From JAGTVG01 sp942491935 (GTDB lineage: Bacteria > Bacteroidota > Bacteroidia > Cytophagales > Cyclobacteriaceae): 64,000 nucleotides of DNA. Under the pieces are notes generated by a model. It did not search any database, was not told where the DNA came from, and saw only the letters and a list, made by a program, of their open reading frames with translations. Where the stretch lies: assembly GCA_942491935.1 (NCBI GenBank), contig CALOCZ010000020.1, positions 5,823 through 69,822 of the forward strand, given 5' to 3'. A program made the position numbers and the translations under genes. Of the stretch, positions 1-9,640 are shown one piece after another; the first letter of the stretch is position 1; each line of letters starts with the position of its first letter.

Positions 1-516
1 GGCCTGAGGCGGATCTGCCCCCGGCTGGGTGTGATCGCCGCGGCCGCCTTCATCATAGTCTCCCGTGATACGGGCAGGGTCACGACGATAGACGGGCTGA
101 TCCTGTTCTGGTCGCTTCTGCTCGGGCTTGTCTGACCGCCGCCTTCGGCTCGATATTCTATACTCAGTGGGAAAAGTTCGCGGCGAGGACCCGCCGGCAG
201 CGGGCTCGAACTCGCCCGTAAGGGACGGACGAGCTCCGCTTCGGCGATTCACCTCGGTCTATCCCTCGTACACTTCGCCTGGGGTTTCCTGGTGGTCCTG
301 GTGGTGCTGCTGCCGGGGCTCGCGGCTGTGAGATATCTCTCTACGGGGATCGATGTCCTGTCGGCCGGATCGATGGGATCGCTTCCCGTTTCTCATCCCC
401 CTGGTCGCAGCCGGAGCGATCCTGAAGCTTCTTCGGTGACCGGACGAGGCTCTTCTGGTTCGGAGCGGGATTTCTCATCGCCGCTCGTATTCTTCATATT
501 CGGGGGAGGCGTATGA
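1..516 (+). CDS. PTS mannose/fructose/sorbose-type IIC component, 5' truncated, frame broken
   Basis: Membrane channel subunit of a mannose-family phosphotransferase system. No single frame is open, but hydrophobic stretches can be pieced together across frames: an Ala/Ile-rich segment from base 1, a 'FGSIFYTQWEKFA' loop near 140, a Leu/Val-rich membrane helix near 260-330, a 'FLIPLVAAGAIL' helix near 390-430 and a final 'LVFFIFGGGV' before the stop at 516. At least four frame changes are needed (near 131, 205-235, 388 and 485). The stop overlaps the start of the IID gene as ATGA, typical of PTS operons. Assignment rests on hydrophobicity and on the IID-HPr-EI neighbours, so the family is inferred by context. 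Confidence 0.55.
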
Positions 517-1241
517 TCTGGCTCGCCATCGATACTGTCTGGCGACTCTTCTTCATGCAGGGCTCCCGGAACGGCCGCACGATCGACGGGCTCGGCTTCT
601 TCCATGTCATGGAGCCCCTCGTAAGGCGCCTGGACCGCACGGGGCAGGACAAGGGTGAGGCCGCCTCGAGATATACCGGATATTTCAACTGTAATCCTCT
701 GATGGCCTCATATATAGCCGGCGCCCTGACGAGGATGGAACTCGATGCGGCCGGCGAGGGCGGGCTGGACGCTCGGAAAGCCGAAAGGGTCAAAGATACG
801 ATGTCGTCCGTTCTGACTGCCAGGGGGGACTATTTTGTCGAAATGGTGCTCCTTCTCGTTTCGTTGACAATCGGAAGTATTTTTGCTATCTATACGTGGT
901 ATGCCGGACCGGTCGTCTTTCTGGCTCTATATAATCTGTATAATTTCCGTATTAGGATAGGCGGTTACCGGACAGGCCTGCATCTCGGAGAGGGCACTGG
1001 ACGGGTGCTGGCGGCGCAACTGCTGAAAGAGCAGAAGCTGCTCGGTTCGATCGGGGCCTTTTCCGCCGGGGTCCTCGTGGCCCTTTTGACGGTCAGGGCC
1101 TGGAGATTCGGTGGACCGCGCATCGCCGCCGCAGGAGTGGTGCTGGCGGCTGCGGCCTGGCTCGCCAGGGGACGGATGTCCATGCTCAAGACGGCCTTTC
1201 TGCTGCTCCTGGCGGCAGGGGTCTTTCTTACACTGTGGTAG
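513..1241 (+). CDS. PTS mannose/fructose/sorbose-family IID component
   Basis: Predicted membrane subunit that works with IIC in sugar uptake and phosphorylation. The 242-residue product begins 'MIWLAIDTVWRLFFMQGS', resembling the family N-terminus. It has an Asn-Pro region ('FNCNPLMASYIAGAL', about residues 57-71) and membrane segments near residues 110-150 and in the last 70 residues. It overlaps the upstream IIC stop by four bases and is followed 31 bases later by HPr. It is shorter than classical IID proteins (about 270-280 residues) but open throughout, unlike most genes nearby. The C-terminal Ala/Leu-rich helices are poorly diagnostic. Confidence 0.7.
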   Translation: MIWLAIDTVWRLFFMQGSRNGRTIDGLGFFHVMEPLVRRLDRTGQDKGEAASRYTGYFNCNPLMASYIAGALTRMELDAAGEGGLDARKAERVKDTMSSVLTARGDYFVEMVLLLVSLTIGSIFAIYTWYAGPVVFLALYNLYNFRIRIGGYRTGLHLGEGTGRVLAAQLLKEQKLLGSIGAFSAGVLVALLTVRAWRFGGPRIAAAGVVLAAAAWLARGRMSMLKTAFLLLLAAGVFLTLW

Positions 1242-1272
1242 ATGACTGCCTGAAAAGGACAGGCTTTAAGAT

Positions 1273-1545
1273 ATGGTCACCAGCAAGGTCAAGGTCCTCA
1301 ACAAGACCGGTATACACCTGAGACTTGCCAACCTGATCGTCAATGCCGCCTCGCAGTTCGAGTCGGCGGTGATGCTGGAGAAGGACGGTCTCGAGGTGAA
1401 CGCGAAGAGCATGCTCGGAGTGGCGATGCTTGGCGCCGAGCAGGGGGCCGAACTGATGTTGAATATAGATGGAAGCGACGAGGAAGAAGCCCTGGATACT
1501 CTGACCGGACTGTTCGAGACGAACTTCGGCAGAGAGGTGGTCTGA
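1273..1545 (+). CDS. ptsH: Phosphocarrier protein HPr
   Basis: Small cytoplasmic phosphocarrier that moves phosphate from enzyme I to the sugar-specific components. The 90-residue product has the normal HPr length. The active-site region reads 'NKTGIHLRLANLIV' (about residues 11-24): the phosphorylatable His is kept, but the usual GLHARPA is changed to GIHLRLA, with Ala and Pro both replaced by Leu. The regulatory Ser region 'AKSMLGVAMLGA' (about residues 44-55) is intact, so HPr kinase-type control is possible. Its stop overlaps the enzyme I start by one base (TGATGG), indicating translational coupling. Confidence 0.92.
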   Translation: MVTSKVKVLNKTGIHLRLANLIVNAASQFESAVMLEKDGLEVNAKSMLGVAMLGAEQGAELMLNIDGSDEEEALDTLTGLFETNFGREVV

Positions 1546-3359
1546 TGGATCGGATGGATCGCGAGCATATAGAAAAGACAGAGATGATATTCGATGGTAT
1601 CCCCGCGTCGCCGGGGATCGCCTTCGGGGAGGCCTTCGTCCTCAATGTCGAGGACGTTTCGGTCGAAGACGAGCGGATAGGCGCCGATATGGTCGAGCCG
1701 GAGATCGCCAGGTTCGAGGTGGCGCTCGTCGAGACGCAGAAAGAGCTGAAGGCCCTCGCCCACGCCCTCGAGGAGGAGATGGGCAGGGATCACGCCAAGA
1801 TCCTCGACTCGCATGTCATGATGCTCGCCGACGCGGTCATGCGCAAGGACACGGTCGATATGATCAGCACCGAGCATGTCTCGGCGCCGTGCGCTTTCCA
1901 CCGCGTGATCGACAAGACTCTCAGGGCGTTCGACCAGATCGAGGACCAGTACCTCAAGGAGCGGTCCGAGGATGTCCGAGACGTCAGGCGGCGCGTCATC
2001 AGGAACCTGCTCGGCCAGAAGGTCGACGGGCTCGTCAACCTTCGCAAGGAAGCGATCGTCGTCGGGAAGAACCTGACACCGTCCGATACGATGGGATTCA
2101 AACGCAAGTATGTGAAGGCCTTCGTCTCCGACATGGGCGGCTCTACCTCCCACGCCGCGATCATAGCCAGGTCACACGGTATCCCCGCTGTCGTCGGGGC
2201 CGAAGGATTCAGCGCCCACGCCAAACCATACGACAAGATCATTGACGATGGAACGGCCGGACAGGTCGTTATCAATACCACCCCCGAGACGGTCAAGCTG
2301 TACGAGGTGGCCAGAGAGAGGTTCAAGCTGCTCGAGGCCGAGCTGCTGACACTGAAGGACTACCCCGCCGTTACGCTCGACGGCCGAACGATCGAGCTGT
2401 CCGGCAATATAGAGTCTGCCGACGAGCTCGATGACGTTGTCAGTCACGGAGCGAAAGGGATCGGCCTCTTCAGAACGGAGTACTTCTTCATGGGGCGGGG
2501 GACTCTTCCCGGCGAGGAGGAGCAGTACAGGTTCTACTCCGACGTCGTAAAAAGGATCGCGCCCGATCCCGGTCATCGTAAGGACCCTCGATATCGGCGG
2601 CGACAAGATCGCCAACTGGGTCGATGACGGGCCGGAGGAGAATCCCTTCATGGGATGGCGCGGCATCAGGTTCACCCTTTCGAGAAAAGATATCTTCCGG
2701 ACCCAGCTGCGGGCGATTTACAGGGCCGCGGCGCATGGCCGGGTCAGGATAATGTTCCCCATGGTATCGGTCGTCGAAGAGGTAAGGGCGGCGCTCGCTA
2801 TCTGCGATGAGGTCAAGGAGGACCTGCATAAGGAGAGGTACCAGTACGGCAAGGATGTCGAGATAGGCATTATGATCGAGACCCCGTCAGCTGTCGCGCT
2901 GGCCGATCACCTCGCCAAGGAGGTCGATTTCTTCAGCATCGGCTCGAACGACCTCGTGCAGTATACGCTTGCCGTCGACAGGGGTAACTCACGGATAGCC
3001 TATCTCTACGACGAACTGCACCCGAGCATCATCAGGATGATCAACGATACGGTGCAGGCTGCGCACAAGAACAACATATGGGCCGGACTCTGCGGCGAGA
3101 TGACCGCAAGCGCCGGCGTCCACGGAACGCTCCTGCTGATCGGCGGCGGGCCTCGACGAGCTCAGCGCGCCCGGCTTTCCTGATCCCCGAGGTCAAGAAG
3201 ATCATCAGGTCCGTCACTTACGACGAGACAAAGACGCTGCTCAAGAAAGCGCTGAGGAAATCGACAGCAGCGGAGATCCGGACTCTCATCGACAAGTACC
3301 TCAAGGACAAGAGGCCGGAGCTGCAGGAATTCGCGATAAAGGGTTCGAAACAGGAATAG
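1545..3359 (+). CDS. ptsI: PTS enzyme I (PEP-protein phosphotransferase), two frameshifts
   Basis: Cytoplasmic enzyme that takes phosphate from phosphoenolpyruvate and passes it to HPr. The reconstructed protein is about 604 residues, slightly longer than usual. The phospho-histidine loop reads 'GGSTSHAAIIARSHGIP' (about residues 196-212). The PEP/Mg domain has 'GIGLFRTEYFFM', 'GWRGIRF', 'FSIGSNDLVQYTLAVDR' and the active-site Cys in 'GLCGEMTAS'. Two indels break the frame: one near 2570, before 'VIVRTLDIGGDKIANW', and one near 3150, between 'LLIGGG' and 'LDELSAPAFLIP'. All conserved blocks survive on both sides, so sequencing error is more likely than decay. Confidence 0.93.
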
Positions 3360-3375
3360 ACCCGGAGGAGACGGG

Positions 3376-4453
3376 ATGGCTCCCGACCATTCGGCAAGAC
3401 ATTACGGGATAGACACCGAAAGGATGCTCGACAAGGTCCTCGGACTGCCGGACCAGATGGCCGAGGCGTGGGATCTCGCCGACGAGCTGGCCGAATGCAT
3501 GCCGGCCGGGGCGCAGACCCTGATCATCTGCGGGATGGGCGGGAGCGCCATCGGCGGACAGCTTCTGCGCGACCTGATAGCCGAAGACTCTGACGTCTCG
3601 GTGCATATCGAGAGAGGCTACACCCTGCCCGCGTTCGCGGGGAAGGATACCCCGGTCGTCTGTATAAGCTACAGCGGCAACACCGAGGAGGTCCTCGGCT
3701 GCTTTCGCGACGGGCTCGAGAGAGGGCGCGCCTATGGCCGTCATCTCATCGGGGGGCATCCTCACGGATGAGGCGAAGAAGGCGGGGATCCCGGGTCTGC
3801 TCATACCTGGCGGGATGCCGCCGAGAGCGGCGCTCGGCTACCTCTTCACTCCCCTGCTGAAGCTCGCTTCATGCTGGGGATTCTGCTCGATCGATGAGGA
3901 GGAGTTCAGGTCGGTGCTTCGGAAGACGCGCAAGCTCCTCGACAAGTGTTCCCTCGAGGCTGACCTCGCCGGGAACACGCCGATGCAGCTGGCCAAGAGG
4001 CTCTACGGGAAGATCCCGCTCGTGTACAGCGCCAACGGGCTCCTCGTCGGGGCAGCGTACAGGTGGAAGTGCCAGTTCAACGAGAACAGCAAGTGCATGG
4101 CCTTCGTCAATAATTTCCCCGAGCTGGGCCACAACGAGATAATGGGCTGGGACAGCCCTGAGAAGATACTGCAGGAGATATTCCTCGTAATGCTCACCGA
4201 TGTCGACGACCACCCGAGGGTGGGCAAGAGGATGGACGTGACTTACGAGATGCTCGAGCCGCTGGCGGCTGGAGCGATCAAGCTCAACAGCGTCGGAGGT
4301 CCGGGGTTCGCGGGGAGGCTCGCCAGGCTCCTTTCGATAGTCGCCCTCGGCGACCTCACGAGCGTATATCTCGCCGTGGAGTCGGGGAAGGACCCCACGC
4401 CGATAGACAAGATAGAAGAGATCAAGAATCTGCTCAGATCGGAGGATGAATGA
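3376..4453 (+). CDS. Bifunctional phosphoglucose/phosphomannose isomerase, one frameshift
   Basis: SIS-domain isomerase interconverting fructose-6-phosphate with glucose-6-phosphate and mannose-6-phosphate. A good ribosome site (GGAGGAGA) precedes the ATG. Sugar-phosphate motifs are visible: 'CGMGGSAIGGQLLRDL' (about residues 53-68) and 'ISYSGNTEEVLG' (about residues 96-107). An indel near 3730 splits the frame between 'DGLERG' and 'MAVISSGGILTDEA'. The C-terminal half contains the conserved 'NNFPELGHNEIMGW'. The total of about 358 residues fits the family. The stop overlaps the next start as ATGA. Directly downstream of the PTS genes, it would feed imported sugar phosphate into central and sugar-nucleotide metabolism. 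Confidence 0.88.
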
Positions 4454-5424
4454 AAGCCGTAATCCCCGTAGCGGGCATAGGCAAGCGGCTCCGCCCCCAC
4501 ACGCATACGGGCCCCAAGGCGCTCGTCACAGTCGCGGGAAAACCGATCCTCGGACATATCGTCGACAGCCTCGTGGAGATGGGAGTGACGGAGCTTATTC
4601 CTATCGTAGGATACAAGGGCGAACAGATCACCGAGTACCTCACCTCGGCATACGACCTGAAGATCGATTTCGTCCATCAGCAGGAGCAGAAGGGGATCGC
4701 GCATGCGGTCGACCTGACACGGAAGTACGCCGATAACTCGGAGCTGATAATCATCCTCGGCGATACGATAATAGACACTGATTTCACGAAGATACCGGAG
4801 GCGGGCGACTTCGTCCTGGGAGTACGTGAGGTGGAGGACCCGAAAAGGTTCGGGATCTGCGAGGTGGACGGCGGAGTCATCACGAGCATAGTAGAGAAGC
4901 CTGATGATCCGAAAGGCAACCTCGCCATAGTCGGGCTCTACTATTTCAAGGATTCGGCTCCGCTCTTTGAGGCATGCCGGGCGGTGATCGAGGGGAATAT
5001 CATGACGAAGGGCGAGTACCAGATCACCGATGCCCTGTCGCTGATGATAGAGAATGGAACGAAATTCGTGCCTTACGAGATCGGCGGCTGGTACGACTGC
5101 GGAAAGGTCGAGACCCTTCTGGAGACGAACCGTGTGCTGCTCGAGGGAGTCAAGAACGGGGGGCACGGCAGTAATTCAGTGATAATCCCTCCCTGTTTCA
5201 TCGATCCCGGATCGACGATCGAGAACTCCGTTGTCGGGCCTTACGTGTCGGTCGCCGGCGGATGCTCGATAACAGATTCGGTCGTAAAGGACTCGATATT
5301 GAACGAGGGATGCTCACTCTCGAACGTCGTCCTGGAAGCGAGCGTTATCGGGGCGGGAGCCGAAGTTACCGGAAACAGTTCGAATCTCAATATCAGCGAC
5401 GATTCGCAGGTCGATCTGGGGTAG
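4450..5424 (+). CDS. Sugar-nucleotide pyrophosphorylase with left-handed beta-helix tail
   Basis: Nucleotidyltransferase that activates a sugar-1-phosphate as an NDP-sugar. The N-terminus 'MKAVIPVAGIGKRLRPHT' is the signature nucleotide-binding loop, followed by 'GPKALVTVAGKPI'. Substrate motifs include 'ILGDTIIDTD', 'VEKPDDPKGNLAIVGLYYF' and 'GGWYDCGKVETLLETN'. From about residue 240 the sequence becomes hexapeptide-repeat-like, as in GlmU/RmlA-type proteins. It is intact at 324 residues. The sugar and base (glucose/dTTP, mannose/GTP or others) cannot be decided from sequence. Coupling to the isomerase suggests glucose-1-P or mannose-1-P use. Confidence 0.85.
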   Translation: MKAVIPVAGIGKRLRPHTHTGPKALVTVAGKPILGHIVDSLVEMGVTELIPIVGYKGEQITEYLTSAYDLKIDFVHQQEQKGIAHAVDLTRKYADNSELIIILGDTIIDTDFTKIPEAGDFVLGVREVEDPKRFGICEVDGGVITSIVEKPDDPKGNLAIVGLYYFKDSAPLFEACRAVIEGNIMTKGEYQITDALSLMIENGTKFVPYEIGGWYDCGKVETLLETNRVLLEGVKNGGHGSNSVIIPPCFIDPGSTIENSVVGPYVSVAGGCSITDSVVKDSILNEGCSLSNVVLEASVIGAGAEVTGNSSNLNISDDSQVDLG

Positions 5425-5515
5425 TGGAATAAGAATTTGACTCGAAGTCCGCAATATTAGGATATGTATACGTACTGATGATCTATTAAACAACAAATGT
5501 GAGGGAGGACAATCC

Positions 5516-6659
5516 ATGTCTGAGAAGCATCTTTTTACCTCTGAATCGGTGACCGAGGGACATCCCGACAAGGTCGCGGACCAGATATCGGACGCGGTAG
5601 TCGACGCTATCCTCGCGGAGGACCCGATGGGACAGGGTAGCCTGTGAGACAATGGTCACGACCGGACTGGTCTTCATCGCGGGCGAGATCACGACTGAGG
5701 AGTATCTCGACATTCCGAAGATCGCGCGTGGAGTCATCCAGCGACATCGGTTACGACGATCCCCACCTGGGATTCGCATCCGAGACATCGGCGGTCATCA
5801 CTTCGATCGATCCTCAGTCCGGCGATATCGCTATGGGTGTCGATACCGGCGGAGCGGGGGACCAGGGTATGATGTTCGGTTTCGCCTGCACCCAGACCGA
5901 TGTCCTGATGCCGATGCCTATCCACATGGCTCACCTCCTCGTCAGGAAGATGTCAGAGGTGCGAAGAGGGGCGGGATCGACTGGATCAAGCCGGATGGCA
6001 AGTCGCAGGTCACGATCGAATACATCGACAACGTCCCTCACAAGATCAACACGGTTCTGCTTTCGACCCAGCACAGCGAAGAGATCTCTCTCGATGAGAT
6101 CAAGGCCGGGCTGACCGAGCTCGTGATCGAGCCGGTCGTCTCGGGCTTCGATATCGATTCATCCGATTACAGGATCCTTGTCAACCCGACCGGGAAGTTC
6201 GTCATGGGTGGGCCTCAGGGCGACACAGGACTGACCGGAAGGAAGATCATCGTCGATACATACGGCGGATTCGGCAGTCACGGTGGAGGAGCCTTCTCGG
6301 GGAAGGATCCCACGAAGGTCGACCGCAGCGCCTCGTATGCCGCAAGGCATGTGGCGAAGAATATCGTAGGCGCCGGATTCGCTCGCGAATGCGAGGTCCA
6401 GCTGGCATACGCGATCGGCGTTGCCGAGCCGGTCTCGGTGATGGTCGACACCTTCGGCACAGGCAAGATCAGCGACGAAGAGCTGACGAAGATCGTCCGC
6501 GAGCTCTTCGATCTCACGCCGAAGGGAATCATAGAGAGACTCGACCTGAGACGCCCGATCTACCGCAAGACGGCGGCGTTCGGACATTTCGGACGCGAAG
6601 AGGATACATTCACCTGGGAAAGACTCGACTACGTCGACAAGCTCGAAGCAAAAGCATAA
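5516..6659 (+). CDS. metK: S-adenosylmethionine synthetase, three frameshifts
   Basis: Makes S-adenosylmethionine from methionine and ATP. A GGGAGGA ribosome site sits 7 bases before the ATG. The N-terminus has 'TSESVTEGHPDKVADQISDA', the ATP loop is 'GVDTGGAGDQGMMFGFACTQ', and the P-loop-like 'GGFGSHGGGAFSGKDPTKV' lies in the C-terminal half. Frame breaks lie near 5632 (before 'VACETMVTTG'), 5738 (before 'DIGYDDPHLGF') and 5960 (before 'GGIDWIKPDGKSQV'). The reconstructed length of about 380 residues is normal. The adjacent adenosylhomocysteinase, 13 bases downstream, makes a methyl-cycle operon. Confidence 0.95.
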
Positions 6660-6672
6660 GAAAGGGAAACGG

Positions 6673-7929
6673 ATGAAATACGACGCCAAGGATCTTGCAC
6701 TGGCCCCTGAGGGCAGGGACAGGATCGAATGGGCCGACTCGACGATGCCGGTCCTCCGCATGATCAGGGAACGCTTTGAGGCGGAGAAGCCGCTCGACGG
6801 TATCAGGATCGCCTCCTGCCTCCACGTAACTACCGAGACGGCAAATCTCATGAGAACACTCAAGGCGGGCGGAGCCGAGGTTGCCCTCTGTGCCTCCAAT
6901 CCGCTGAGCACCCAGGACGACGTGGTCGCTTCGCTCATAGAGGACTACGGAATCTCGGTATTTGCCGTCCGCGGTGCCGATAACGATCTCTATTACAGCC
7001 ACATCAACTCTGCCCTGGACATCAAGCCGAACATCACGATGGATGATGGCGCCGACATGGTCAGTATGATCCACAAGACACGACGCGACCTGCTCGAGCA
7101 CGTCATCGGCGGCTGCGAGGAGACGACGACCGGCGTCATCAGGCTCAAATCGATGGAAGAGAACGGCGTTCTCGAGTATCCGATGGTCGCCGTCAACGAT
7201 GCGATGACGAAGCATTTCTTCGACAACAGGTACGGCACCGGCCAGAGCACGATCGACGGAGTGCTCAGGGCGACTAACGTCCTTCTCGCCGGCTCGCGCG
7301 TCGTGATATTCGGTTACGGCTGGTGCGGACGCGGTGTGGCGATGAGGGCGAGGGGCATGGGCGCGAACGTGATCGTGTGCGAGATCGACCCCGTCAAGGC
7401 ACTCGAGGCCGTAATGGACGGATTCTCGGTGATGGAATCGCATGACGCCGCGAAGATCGGCGACGTGTTCCTCACGCTGACCGGCAATGTCTCGGTCATC
7501 CGGATGGAGCACTTCGACCTGATGAAGGACGGCGCCATCGTGGCGAACTCGGGCCACTTCAATGTCGAGATCGACATTCCCGAGCTCGAGAAGGTCGCCA
7601 CCGGCAAGAAGCGAATCCGCCACGAGCTCGACCAGTACACGATGCCCGACGGCCGCAAGCTCAACCTCCTCGGCGAGGGAAGACTCATCAACCTTGCCGC
7701 CGCCGAGGGACATCCAGCGAGCGTGATGGACATGAGCTTCGCCAACCAGTCGCTGGCGAGCGAGTATATCGTCAAGAACGCCAAGACACTCGAGAAGAAG
7801 GTCTACCCCGTGCCCGATGAGATGGACAGGGAGATCGCCAGGCTCAAGCTTGAGTCGATCGGCTGTGAGATAGACACGCTGACAGCGAAGCAGGTCAAGT
7901 ACCTCTCGAGCTGGGAAGAAGGCACCTGA
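6673..7929 (+). CDS. ahcY: Adenosylhomocysteinase
   Basis: NAD-dependent enzyme that splits S-adenosylhomocysteine into adenosine and homocysteine, completing the methyl cycle begun by MetK. The intact 418-residue product is the short form of the family. Substrate-site sequence 'SCLHVTTETANLMRTL' lies near residues 46-61 and 'EETTTGVIRL' near 149-158. The conserved 'PMVAVNDAMTKHFFDNRYG' lies near 170-188. The NAD-binding loop 'FGYGWCGRGVAMRARGMG' follows near 214-231. The C-terminus 'LTAKQVKYLSSWEEGT' replaces the usual Lys-Tyr ending. A GAAAGGG ribosome site precedes the ATG. Confidence 0.96.
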   Translation: MKYDAKDLALAPEGRDRIEWADSTMPVLRMIRERFEAEKPLDGIRIASCLHVTTETANLMRTLKAGGAEVALCASNPLSTQDDVVASLIEDYGISVFAVRGADNDLYYSHINSALDIKPNITMDDGADMVSMIHKTRRDLLEHVIGGCEETTTGVIRLKSMEENGVLEYPMVAVNDAMTKHFFDNRYGTGQSTIDGVLRATNVLLAGSRVVIFGYGWCGRGVAMRARGMGANVIVCEIDPVKALEAVMDGFSVMESHDAAKIGDVFLTLTGNVSVIRMEHFDLMKDGAIVANSGHFNVEIDIPELEKVATGKKRIRHELDQYTMPDGRKLNLLGEGRLINLAAAEGHPASVMDMSFANQSLASEYIVKNAKTLEKKVYPVPDEMDREIARLKLESIGCEIDTLTAKQVKYLSSWEEGT

Positions 7930-8052
7930 TAATCCGATCTGACGTGGATCGAAGATCCCGTGATCTTGAAAGATCTGTTTGTGATTTCCCCGGCGTCCGC
8001 CGGAGTGCGGCCATAATCACCATATCGCTGAAAAAACGAAATGGCAGGAATT

Positions 8053-8080
8053 TTACCGCCACCGGTGGCGGTAATTTTTT
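8053..8080. terminator. Perfect inverted repeat followed by T-run, bidirectional terminator
   Basis: TTACCGCCACC pairs perfectly with GGTGGCGGTAA (bases 8053-8074) and is followed by six T residues, with an A/T-rich flank on the other side. It lies between adenosylhomocysteinase (+) and the convergent GWxTD gene (-), the right place to end both transcripts. Confidence 0.85.
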
Positions 8081-8146
8081 GTCAATCGAGGATCGCGAAG
8101 CCAGATGTCCTTGCTCCGGAGCTTATCCACTCGTAGTGTAATAAGA

Positions 8147-9617
8147 TTATTCCAGGATGGAGAAGCTTGTCTGCGTTTCAACCGATTTTCTCGTGCGCCT
8201 GTCCATCACGCGGACCCGGAGACGGAAGCTTCCCTCCCAGAGGTCCTTGCTGTCGATCTCGAGGCGCTCGTGCTGCGTCGAGCCGAATCCCGAGGCGTTG
8301 ACCTTCGAGCTCATCACCGTGGCGACATCCTTGTATACCGGCCCCCAGCGCTTCTTCTCCTTCGGTTCTACCGAATACTCTACCTCCCAGAACCCGAAAT
8401 CCTCCTCGTCGAGGTCGAGGCCGTATATCTCGAAGTAGAACTTCACCGGGTCGGGCTTGCGGTAGGCGTGTACGGGGTGCGGGATCACACGCAGCGGCCC
8501 CTTGATGAAGCTTGTCCGTCCTCCTCGCATCCGTGATCGAGCTGGCGAGCTGTATGTCGCTCACGCTGAAGGAATCGCCCATCGACGCTATGTTCCTGCT
8601 GGTGAGGAATACACCGTGCTTTTTCGACCTGCGGTCCCTGACCTCGAGGCCGAACCTGTAGTATCCGGGGTCGAGGGTGAGGATGAACTGCCGAGGAGCC
8701 ATGGGGAGTCGGGCTCCGGTCTCTCGGGGAGGTCTATATCGACGACATCCATGCTCGAGACGACCTCGTCCATGTTCAGGTCATAGACAGCGACCCTCAC
8801 CTCGAAATCCGTTTTAAATCCCTCGCGGACCATTTCGAACGAGAGTTCCCTCGCCGGTATCTCGAAGTTGACCTCTGTGCGCACCTTGCCCTGGCCCCCT
8901 TTGAAGTTCGTGATGTCGAAGTAGCAGGGGAGGGGCTGGCGTGCGATGTCCGCCGTGTGGAAGTGTCTGTTGTTCTCGAGATTCGAATAGAAGTTCAGCA
9001 GCTGTGGGCTCGCCGGAGAAGAAGAGGTCGTAGACGTTCGAGCTCGAGTATGTCATCGACTCGAGGCAGTCGCTGTATGTGTCGTCGAGCATCTAGTCGG
9101 GATATTCGGAGAATCTTGATCGACTTTATAATGAAATAGACATCTCTCCGGCTGAGGTTGACATCCTCGAAGGGGACGACCATACCGAGCCTGGGATAGT
9201 GCCAGACCTCGCCCGGCATCTTGATATTTTCGGCGCTCGTTTGATTGGGCGTCCAGTCCTATATTCCCCGGTATGTCAGCAATGACGGCAGGCTTGCCGA
9301 ACCTGATATATGTCTCGCCGCGGTGGTCCCAGCCGGGGAAGCCTTCCTTCGGGTATTGTTCCCTCGCGTCCTTTACTCTCTGCTCGTGCTCGATCCTTCG
9401 CTCGTTCTTCCTGGTGGCCGGTGTCGGGTCGTTCAGTTTCCAGAACCTCGCTATCCAGTCGTCGCGTTCCTTCCTCGTCGGAGTCTTCAGATAGTACAGC
9501 TTCTGGTAATTGTTCATCAGGTAGCGCAGCCCTTCGTAGCGGCGCTTCTCGTACCGGTCGAGCTGGCTGAAGAGCTCTTCCTCATCGAAGGGGACATCGT
9601 ATTCGAAATGTCCACGT
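8147..9617 (-). CDS. GWxTD-domain protein, N-terminus lost at assembly junction, several frameshifts
   Basis: GWxTD proteins are large, mostly extracytoplasmic proteins of unknown role, common in Gemmatimonadota and related FCB lineages. Reading leftward from the junction, the domain core is clear: 'LRYLMNNYQKLYYLKTP', 'RDDWIARFWKLNDPTPAT', 'EHEQRVKDAREQYP' and 'GWDHRGETYIRFGKP'. A beta-rich C-terminal half follows ('VNFEIPARELSFEMVREGF', 'FILTLDPGYYRFGLEVRDR', 'FRLRVRVMDRRTRKSV'). At least four indels split it (near 9220, 9000-9090, 8700 and 8530). The N-terminal region is missing because the sequence switches to another genome near 9617. Family assignment is firm for the core and inferred for the tail. 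Confidence 0.75.
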
Positions 9618-9640
9618 ACCATTCTTTTGTAATTTATACG
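9605..9640. other. Chimeric join between segment A and segment B
   Basis: On the minus strand, coding sequence changes from GMC oxidoreductase ('KEFQRINYKRM') to GWxTD protein ('FEYDVPFDEEELFSQL') without a frame break. Base composition shifts from A+T-rich on the right to strongly G+C-rich on the left within about 30 bases. Neither gene is complete. Confidence 0.85.

Noticed and set aside
5437..5466. Sigma70-type promoter before metK (TTGACT with GATATG 18 bases on)
   Set aside because: The -10 match is only three of six, so I could not support it.
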